Assembly (NCBI RefSeq): GCF_000213055.1
Contig: NZ_CM001165.1
Coordinates: forward strand, 1,302,001-1,366,000
DNA: 64,000 bases
Direction: 5' to 3'
From: Streptomyces sp. Tu6071
GTDB lineage: Bacteria > Actinomycetota > Actinomycetes > Streptomycetales > Streptomycetaceae
Each line of letters begins with the position of its first letter. Within the stretch, counting starts at the first letter, position 1. The translations under genes were made by a program, and so were the position numbers. Positions 55,022-61,483 of this stretch are shown one piece after another. The notes under the pieces are model-generated. The model saw only the letters and a list, made by a program, of their open reading frames with translations. It searched no databases and was not told the origin of the DNA.

Positions 55022-55888
55022 ATGCCGACGACAACTATCACCACCGATGAGACGGCGAGCACGGACGGAGCTCTCGGGCACATCCTTCTGCGCGGCGACG
55101 AGTTGCTCCGGGCGGAGTCGCCCGACCCGCAGTACGACCGGCCGAGGGAACTCTCCCGGTATCTGCTGATGCACTACGGCTCGTTCGAGGACACCTTCGA
55201 GCGTCCGGACCACCCGCTCGCCGGGGCCTACGGCTACGCGCACCGGCTCTCGGAGGCGCTGCGCGCCGCCGCGGAGCTGACCGGCTGCCGGGTCCGCGAC
55301 GCCTTGGACGTCGGCTGCAACGTCGGCGGGGTGAGCCACGAACTGGCCCGGTGGGTGGAGGACTCGGTGGTCGGTGTCGACCTCAGCCCCCGGGCGGTCG
55401 AGGTCGCGCGCCGGGTGACCGACGCCGGTGGCGGCTCGTTCAGCGTGGTCAAGGGGGCGGGTACCCGCACCGTCCGCTTCCGGCTGCCCGACCGTCGCGA
55501 GCGGGCGGAGCTGCGGTTCGAGACGGGCGACGGCGAGGCACTGGCCGGCCGGCCAGGGGGGTACGACGCCGTCCTGGTCTCCAACATCCTGGACCGGGTG
55601 GCCGATCCGGCCGCGTGCCTGGCGCAGTTCCACGACTCGGAGCGCGTCCTGCGCGCGGGCGGCCTCCTCGTGATCGCCTGCCCGTGGTCGTGGTACCCGG
55701 AGTACACCGACCCGGCGGCATGGTTCGGTGCCGACCGCCCCGACCACTCCAGCGAGCATGCCCTGAAAGCGGCGCTCCGCGACCGGTTCACGTTGGTCGC
55801 CGAGTCCGAGCAGGCGGGTGTGCTGTGCCAGAACCCCCGCGAGTACGACTACTTCGAGTCACACGTCACCATCTGGCAGCACCGCTGA
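55022..55888 (+). CDS. Class I SAM-dependent methyltransferase (OvoA C-terminal-like)
   Basis: 288 aa. SAM motif I DALDVGCNVGGVSHELARW, acidic VVGVDLSPRAVEVARRV and motif IV YDAVLVSNILDRVADP. The N-terminal RELSRYLLMHYGSFEDTF and the C-terminal NPREYDYFESHVTIW resemble, as far as I recall, the 4-mercaptohistidine N-methyltransferase domain of OvoA rather than NRPS or O-methyltransferases of the usual type. ATG 55022 overlaps the NRPS stop codon region (TGACATG), so it is co-transcribed and likely tailors the peptide. Confidence 0.82.
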   Translation: MPTTTITTDETASTDGALGHILLRGDELLRAESPDPQYDRPRELSRYLLMHYGSFEDTFERPDHPLAGAYGYAHRLSEALRAAAELTGCRVRDALDVGCNVGGVSHELARWVEDSVVGVDLSPRAVEVARRVTDAGGGSFSVVKGAGTRTVRFRLPDRRERAELRFETGDGEALAGRPGGYDAVLVSNILDRVADPAACLAQFHDSERVLRAGGLLVIACPWSWYPEYTDPAAWFGADRPDHSSEHALKAALRDRFTLVAESEQAGVLCQNPREYDYFESHVTIWQHR

Positions 55889-56663
55889 GCCGGTTCGGAC
55901 GGCGGGCCGGGACAGCACCCCGGCCCGCCTCCGGCCGTCGGCGAAGGGCCCCGGCAGCCCCTCGTGCGGGGACCGAGGTACCGCGGGCGCGGAGGCAGCG
56001 CCCGGAGCGGGTACCGGCCGTTCGGTGCCGGCCTCCCCGGGACCGGTGGTGACGCGGCGGGAGCCCGGCGATCGGCCGTGATGCGGCCACCCGCGCCCCC
56101 GCGCCGCTCCCGGCTCGCCATTACCACCGGCCACGGCCATCGCCCGGCCTGTCAACCCCTCGACCAGGGGCTATTTCTCGCCTATTCCGCACTTCCCTCG
56201 CGTCACAAAAGAATCACCTGCCCCATCGCGCAAGGGCTGCCCTGGCGGCGCCGCTCGTCCCCTCTTTCCATCGCGCCACAAGGTCGGTTAGCATCCCGAA
56301 GTCGTTCGGTTGATATGGGGAGCACATGGATTTCGCATGGTTGGGGACGAACCCGCGCCGCCGCGACTTCCGTCCGGCGTTCCGGCAGCGGCGCCGCCTC
56401 CTTTTCGCCCCCGGCATTCAATTCCCGATGCGGTGGCCGAGGAACCCTGCCCGTTCCTCACCGGTCTGTACCGGCGGCGACCGACGCGAGTGCCGCCCCG
56501 TTCCGGCCTCTGCTTCTTCGCGTCGCGCGCGATGATTTCACTCACCATCCGTTGAATTTCATCTGCCATCGGCGGAAAAACCGGCGACCCGCGCTACGCG
56601 CGTCAACCACCAGTACGGCCATGATCGAGTGCTGTTTTCCGCTTGCCTGAGGGGTGAGAAATA
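55889..56663. other. 775-bp gene-poor region before the pathway regulator
   Basis: Holds a terminator (55901-55929) after the methyltransferase. From 56150 onward the GC content falls. A small frame from ATG 56326 has GGGGAG just upstream and a TTAGCA-N17-TGATAT promoter-like pair (56288-56316), but the encoded peptide is Arg/Pro-rich, so I do not call it a gene. The last 100 bp (56565-56663) should hold the promoter of the LuxR gene. No MbtH-like ORF found. Confidence 0.45.
55901..55929 (+). terminator. Hairpin terminator after the NRPS-methyltransferase operon
   Basis: GGCGGGCCGGG, loop ACAGCAC, CCCGGCCCGCC: an 11-bp perfect stem starting 12 bp after the methyltransferase stop. Confidence 0.75.
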
Positions 56664-57491
56664 ATGAATACGTCTGGAAATCTGAAGACGATACCGAGTG
56701 ATCGCGCGCTCGACGACGCACATCACCTGCTGCACTCGGCACTGAACGCCTACCGCCGTGAACAGCGGAACGTCAGGGACAGCCAGGCGAGCCCGCAGAC
56801 CTGCCTGGAGGCGGTACGCGACTGCCTCGACGCCGCGGCCTGCCGCGGCATCTCGCTGTCCGTGGTGGTGCTGGGGCACTGGCGCACGGCCACGACCGAC
56901 ATGCTGGGCGAAGGTGCGGAAAGGTTCCTCCTCGGGGATGTGCTCACCGGGGGGCACGGCCTGACGGTCCTGCAACGCGAGGCGCACTTGCTCGACACGG
57001 TCGACCGCGACCGGCTCTCCGGGCTCTCGGCCAAGGGGGCCACGGTGAAGGTGGTGCCCGGACAGGCCACCGGCGTGATCGTGGTGGGGAGCGAACTCGC
57101 GCTGGTCAACTCGACGCGTCCGGGCCAGAGCGGCGCGGTCAGGCTGCTCCGGGACCCGGATGCCGTCCAGGCGCTCCATCAGCTCACCGCGGTGCTCCAT
57201 GACGTCGCCGCGGATTTCGACCACTGGGTGGCCTCGGCGGCGTTACTGGACAAGGACCTGATGGTCGAGGTCCTCCGCATGCTCTGCCTGGGGGCGAAGG
57301 ACGAGACGTCGGCGCGGCAGATGCGTGTGTCGGTGCGCTCCTTTCGCAGACACGTCGCCGCGATCATCAAGACGCTCAACGTCAGATCCCGGTTCGAGGC
57401 CGGGCTGAGGATCGGCCAGCTGGCCATGGCCTCGGGCCTCCGGCCGCCCGGCCACCTCCTCGACATGCCGGCCGAACCGGGCACCGACTGA
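56664..57491 (+). CDS. LuxR-type pathway regulator with a TTA codon
   Basis: 275 aa. The C-terminal HTH is LRMLCLGAKDETSARQMRVS, VRSFRRHVAAIIKTLNVRSR. The N-terminal part resembles the ligand-binding region of TrmB/LuxR-like Streptomyces orphan regulators (MVEVLRM precedes the HTH). Codon 194 is TTA (57243-57245, checked in frame), the rare leucine codon read by bldA tRNA, so translation should be delayed until development. ATG 56664 has GAGGGGTGAG upstream. Convergent with dpgC. Likely cluster-situated regulator. Confidence 0.85.
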   Translation: MNTSGNLKTIPSDRALDDAHHLLHSALNAYRREQRNVRDSQASPQTCLEAVRDCLDAAACRGISLSVVVLGHWRTATTDMLGEGAERFLLGDVLTGGHGLTVLQREAHLLDTVDRDRLSGLSAKGATVKVVPGQATGVIVVGSELALVNSTRPGQSGAVRLLRDPDAVQALHQLTAVLHDVAADFDHWVASAALLDKDLMVEVLRMLCLGAKDETSARQMRVSVRSFRRHVAAIIKTLNVRSRFEAGLRIGQLAMASGLRPPGHLLDMPAEPGTD

Positions 57492-57545
57492 CACCCGGGC
57501 GCGCACGAGCCCGCCCCGGCCCGGCTCCTCCCGGGGGCGACGGCT

Positions 57546-57579
57546 CCGGCGGGGCCGGCACGCGTGGCGGCCCCGCCGG
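57546..57579. terminator. Bidirectional hairpin between luxR-type gene and dpgC
   Basis: CCGGCGGGGCCG and its exact reverse complement enclose GCACGCGTGG, itself partly self-complementary. A 12-bp stem between two convergent stops (57491 and 57582). Confidence 0.8.
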
Positions 57580-57581
57580 CT

Positions 57582-58868
57582 TCAGCCGTGTGCCGCGAAC
57601 CGGCTCACTTTGCCCAGGACGTCCTCGCTGTAGAGGCGCAGCGCCTGCTGGAGCGCGAATTCCGCGAAGTAGAGGCGGCACGCCTCCAGCGGCTCGTCGG
57701 CCAGGTTGAGCATGCGGCGGTTGCTCGTCACGGCGGGACTGTCCAGCGCACGCACCCCGCGCTCCACCGCCTCGTCCAGCTCGCCCGGACCGACCACGTC
57801 GTCGAAGAGCAGGCCGGCGTCGGGCGAGGTGGCGGCGACCCGGTCGCCCATGAGGATGATCCGGCGGGCCCTCCGCTGGCCGACCGCGCGCGTGAGGCGG
57901 AAGTTGCCGGCTCCCGGGATGATGCCCTCCTGAGCCGCGGGCAGGCTGAAGAAGGAGTCCGAGGCCGCCAGCACGTGGTCGAAGAGCAGCAGGAGCTGCG
58001 CACCGCCGCCGATGGCGAAGGAGTCCACCGCGGCCAGCCACGGCTTCTCGATGTTCGGGCCGCGCCAGGAGCCGTCGTGGTCCACGGCGGTTCCCCGCAC
58101 GATCTTGTTGAGGTACCCCAGTTCCCGGCGCATGAAGAAGTCCGCCCACGAGAGCCGGCCCGCGTGGAGGGCCTTGAGGTTCACCCCCGCGCTGAAGACG
58201 CGTCGGCCGGCGTACTTCGGGTGGGTCATCTCCCCACCGCGGAACACGCCCACACGGACCTCCGGGTCGAGCAGGGCCAGATCGACGGCCGTCTCGACGT
58301 CGTCGACCTGCTCGTCGTCCTCGGCGTTGAGGCTGTCCTCCCGGGTCAGCGTGAGGTGGGCGGCTCCGTCCCTGCGGCGGAGACGGACCGAACGGAGCGT
58401 CAGCTCCCCCTTGAGCAGGTAGTCGGGGAGCAGTTCCAGGGCGCGGGGTGTCGGCGTGAGCATCGTGTTCATCAGGTGCGTGCCGGACGCGGGGTCGCGC
58501 AGCACCTCGCCGACGAAGAGCGCCTGATCGATCTCCAGGCCCTCCTTCTCCGCCTGCGGCCGTCCGTTCTCCTCCGCCATGGCCTCGGGCGACGGGACGA
58601 GCCCCGGGAACTCGGTGGCCGCGCCGGTCAGCAGTTCCGCCAGCCTCGGCCGCTCCTGGAAGTCACGCGTCAGCCGCCGGTAGACGGTGGGCGCGTGGAC
58701 CCGCAGGAACCGCTGACAGACCCGCCGCCGTTCGAGTTTCGTCTCGGCCGCCGCTTCCCGCTCCGCGGGCGTCCGTGCGGCGGGCGGGGGCAGAGCGGCC
58801 AGCTTCCTGGCGGTGAGTTCGCCGAGTGCGGCGACCGGGCGGAGACTGTCGTCGAAGTCCCCCGTCAC
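57582..58868 (-). CDS. dpgC: 3,5-dihydroxyphenylacetyl-CoA 1,2-dioxygenase
   Basis: 428 aa, cofactor-independent dioxygenase of the crotonase superfamily making 3,5-dihydroxyphenylglyoxylate from DPA-CoA. Long helical N-terminal extension (residues 1 to about 190), then the crotonase core: AGVNLKALHAG, SFAIGGGAQLLLLFDHVLAA, LPAAQEGIIPGAGNFRLTR. The size and N-terminal extension separate DpgC from ordinary enoyl-CoA hydratases. GTG 58868 overlaps the dpgB stop (GTGA). Confidence 0.92.
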   Translation of the reverse strand: MTGDFDDSLRPVAALGELTARKLAALPPPAARTPAEREAAAETKLERRRVCQRFLRVHAPTVYRRLTRDFQERPRLAELLTGAATEFPGLVPSPEAMAEENGRPQAEKEGLEIDQALFVGEVLRDPASGTHLMNTMLTPTPRALELLPDYLLKGELTLRSVRLRRRDGAAHLTLTREDSLNAEDDEQVDDVETAVDLALLDPEVRVGVFRGGEMTHPKYAGRRVFSAGVNLKALHAGRLSWADFFMRRELGYLNKIVRGTAVDHDGSWRGPNIEKPWLAAVDSFAIGGGAQLLLLFDHVLAASDSFFSLPAAQEGIIPGAGNFRLTRAVGQRRARRIILMGDRVAATSPDAGLLFDDVVGPGELDEAVERGVRALDSPAVTSNRRMLNLADEPLEACRLYFAEFALQQALRLYSEDVLGKVSRFAAHG

Positions 58869-59518
58869 CGCTCACCACCCCGCAGCACACGGTCGCAGGC
58901 GGCGAGGTGCCGGCCGAGCGCCTCCTCGAACGTCGTGGTGGTGGCTTCCAGCAGCAACTGCCGGAGCGGGCCCGGCGCCCCGCCCGGTTTCGGCAGCGCG
59001 CCCACGAGGGACACGGCCTCAGCCTCGTCGTCGACGAGGCGGTCCAGCAGCCCGAGCGACAGCGCCGCGGGGGCCGCGAGAGGCTCGTCGAACAGCACGT
59101 TCCGGCGGACGGCGGCGACACCCACCTGGTTCGCCAGGCGGTAGAGCGCCATGCCCGGCCAGGCGGCGCCGTCCCGCACCGGTACGGTCAGGCTGGTCCC
59201 GGCGGTGGCGATCCGGTAGTCGGTGGCGAGCAGCGCTTCCAGGGCGAGGCCGCCGCACGCACCGGAGACGACGGCCACGGTGGTGACGGGCAGTCGCTCG
59301 ACGCGGCGCAGGGCGCGTTCCCACTTGTTCACGAGGGCGACATCGAGCGGGGCGGCGCCGTTCGCGGCGCCGCCGAGGCGGAGCACGGCCGGTGTCCCCG
59401 GGTCGGCGTCCTCGGCTCTGTCGCAGAAATCCTGGACGCGCGCGACGAGTGGGGGCGTGAGGTCTTCCGCGCCGTCGATGGTCAACTCGACCGTGGCATG
59501 GGCGGATGCGGTGAGCAT
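58865..59518 (-). CDS. dpgB: Dpg pathway enoyl-CoA hydratase-like protein DpgB
   Basis: 217-aa crotonase-fold protein that assists DpgA in cyclisation and dehydration to 3,5-dihydroxyphenylacetyl-CoA. VSGACGGLALEALLATDYRI is the oxyanion region, and the family's shortened C-terminus is seen. I chose ATG 59518 (GGAG 5 nt upstream) over a GTG two codons earlier that overlaps the SD. It lies 30 bp after dpgA and overlaps dpgC by 4 nt. Confidence 0.9.
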   Translation of the reverse strand: MLTASAHATVELTIDGAEDLTPPLVARVQDFCDRAEDADPGTPAVLRLGGAANGAAPLDVALVNKWERALRRVERLPVTTVAVVSGACGGLALEALLATDYRIATAGTSLTVPVRDGAAWPGMALYRLANQVGVAAVRRNVLFDEPLAAPAALSLGLLDRLVDDEAEAVSLVGALPKPGGAPGPLRQLLLEATTTTFEEALGRHLAACDRVLRGGER

Positions 59519-59548
59519 GGGCACTCCTTCGAGTCGTGGCGGGACGTG

Positions 59549-60688
59549 CTACCAGCGGACGAGCGCGGTCTCGATGGTCGAGCCGGGGCCCATGGTCATG
59601 AGGAGCCCGTAGTCACCGGGCAGCGCGACCCCTTCGGAGCTGAGCCGCTCGTAGGAGAACAGGAAGGAGCCGCTGGAGACGTTCCCGTAGTCGCGCAGCA
59701 CCTCGGTGGTGTGCCGGACGTCGTACTGGGTGAGGCCGAGGTTGACCCGTACGGAGTCGATCACCTTCTTGCCGCCCGAGTGCACCAGCCAGTGCGCGAG
59801 GTCGGCGCGGCGCAGACCGGTCCCGCTGAGCAGTCTGTCGACGACGATCTCCGCGTGCGCGCCCACCACGTAGGGCACGTGGGGATCGAGGAAGAAGCTG
59901 AACCGCCCCTGGTCGTCGTCCCAGTCGTAGCGCATCGCGCCCACGGCCTCGGGGATGACGCAGCTCGTGAACTTCAGGATCGCCGGTCCCGGCCGGGCGG
60001 CGGGGTCGTCGGCGATCACCGCGACCGCCGCGGCTCCGTCGCCGAACAGGCTGTTCACGACGGAGGTGCGCATCGTCCCGTCGAACACGTAAGCCGCCGA
60101 GCACGCCTCCACGCAGACCATCACGGCCAGCTCGCCGGGGTGGGTACGGGCCCAGCCGTTGACCGCGTTGAGCGCGTTCAGACCGGCGTTGCAGCCCATG
60201 CCGACGACATCGACGCGGCTGGTGTGCCGGTCCATTCCCAGCTCACGGATCAGCAGCGCGCTGAAACCGGGCGTGAGGAAGCCCGTGGAGGTCACGCAGC
60301 ACAGGTACCCGATGTCGGACAGCTCCGCGCCGGCGCTTTTCAGGCAGGCGAGCACGGCACGGACTCCCATGTCGATGCCCTGCTCGCGGTGTTTCGCCAG
60401 CAACGCTCCCTGCTCCTCCGCCACGCGGCGGCCGTCCGGCCCCTCGGGCGGGAGGGTCAGGTAACGGCGGTCGATGGCGCTGTTGAGAAAGACCGACCGG
60501 ACCCGCGGGTCCTCGATCCCGAAGATGTCCAGGACGTCCTGCTGGGAGTAGGAGGTGGCGGGGACGGCGGTACCGGCGCCCACCAGACGCGCGCAGCCCG
60601 AGTGCGCGAGCGGACTGTCCGGCGCCGGGCGTATGGCACCGGGGTGAGGCAGCGCCACGGTCTGAGGAGGAGTCATCGGTACATCCAT
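59549..60688 (-). CDS. dpgA: 3,5-dihydroxyphenylacetyl-CoA synthase, type III PKS
   Basis: 379 aa. Chalcone-synthase fold enzyme that condenses four malonyl-CoA into DPA-CoA, the first step to Dpg. Catalytic triad visible: Cys166 in DVVGMGCNAGLNALNAVNG, His303 in WLVHSGGKKVID and the Asn in YGNVSSGSF. Length typical. ATG 60688 has GGGGA upstream. It lies 42 bp after the thioesterase gene, so the run NRPS/TE-dpgA-dpgB-dpgC is one operon. Confidence 0.94.
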   Translation of the reverse strand: MDVPMTPPQTVALPHPGAIRPAPDSPLAHSGCARLVGAGTAVPATSYSQQDVLDIFGIEDPRVRSVFLNSAIDRRYLTLPPEGPDGRRVAEEQGALLAKHREQGIDMGVRAVLACLKSAGAELSDIGYLCCVTSTGFLTPGFSALLIRELGMDRHTSRVDVVGMGCNAGLNALNAVNGWARTHPGELAVMVCVEACSAAYVFDGTMRTSVVNSLFGDGAAAVAVIADDPAARPGPAILKFTSCVIPEAVGAMRYDWDDDQGRFSFFLDPHVPYVVGAHAEIVVDRLLSGTGLRRADLAHWLVHSGGKKVIDSVRVNLGLTQYDVRHTTEVLRDYGNVSSGSFLFSYERLSSEGVALPGDYGLLMTMGPGSTIETALVRW

Positions 60689-60730
60689 CCCCAGCTGCGG
60701 AGCTTTCCCCGGGTCCGGCGGAGGTGCCTT

Positions 60731-61483
60731 TCATGCGGTGGCATAGGTGATCTTCCTGGTGATGGCCGCGCCTATCTCGGGCACGGCGTCGGAGTGGAGG
60801 AGATCCAGGTGGCCGAAGCGCACCTGGTGGGTCTCGAACGAGCCGGTCGCGATGCCACGCCACCAGTCGGAGGCCGGGGCGTACCCGTCGGGCTGCTTCG
60901 CGTCGACGAACAGCGTGGGTACGGAGCTGGGGCCCGCCCGGTGCGCGGCCATGGCCCGCCGGTTCTCCCGCGCCACCGCCACCAGGTTGCCCAGCACCTG
61001 CTCGTCGAGGCTCGCCAGAGGGCTGCCCACCCGGCGCAGGTGCTCGGCCAGCTCGGCCGGCGGCGGGACCGTCCGCCAGTGCTCCGCCGCCTCAAGGCCG
61101 TCCAGCGCGGTCGCCAGCAGCTCGGCGACATCGGTCTCCCCGGGGTCCGGGAGCCCGCCGGGATGGGAGTCGAGGAGGACCAGGGCCGCGGTGTCGAGTG
61201 AGGCGGCGATCCGCTGCGCGAGCGTCCCGCCGAAGGACCAGCCCACCAGGATCACCGGGCCGTTCGGGACGATCTCCCTGATGAGTTCGCGGTACTCCGC
61301 CGCCAGTTCGGCGACCGACCGGGGAGGGACCTGCTCGGACATCAGCCTGGCGTCCTGGAGCACGTGCGCGGGATGGTCCTCGGGCAGGTGGCTGATGAGA
61401 CCCGACCAGCACCACCCCAGGCCGTTGGCGGCGGGCAGCATGACGATCGGCGCCCGGGACCCTGTCGTGCGGTACGAGAGCAC
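60731..61483 (-). CDS. Terminal thioesterase of the second NRPS (T-TE reading frame)
   Basis: 250 aa from GTG 61483, but the same frame continues upstream through a complete peptidyl-carrier domain ([15 protein letters not shown] at about 61650-61610) to 61757, with no start codon there. TE features: GWSFGGTLAQRI nucleophile elbow, LVLLDSHPGG and FGHLDLL for the acid and His. It would release the finished peptide by hydrolysis or cyclisation. It is out of frame with the C-A part immediately upstream because of the 661-nt gap, so as sequenced it is not fused to its module. Confidence 0.85.
   Translation of the reverse strand: MLSYRTTGSRAPIVMLPAANGLGWCWSGLISHLPEDHPAHVLQDARLMSEQVPPRSVAELAAEYRELIREIVPNGPVILVGWSFGGTLAQRIAASLDTAALVLLDSHPGGLPDPGETDVAELLATALDGLEAAEHWRTVPPPAELAEHLRRVGSPLASLDEQVLGNLVAVARENRRAMAAHRAGPSSVPTLFVDAKQPDGYAPASDWWRGIATGSFETHQVRFGHLDLLHSDAVPEIGAAITRKITYATA

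Noticed and set aside
51235..55083. A 1282-codon minus-strand frame opposite modules 3-4
   Set aside because: Shadow of the NRPS codons; low-complexity Arg/Gly/Val-rich translation and no ribosome binding site.
56288..56569. Minus-strand 93-codon frame beginning MADEIQRMVSEIIARD
   Set aside because: The first 20 residues look protein-like, but there is no SD and the remainder is Arg/Gly low complexity.
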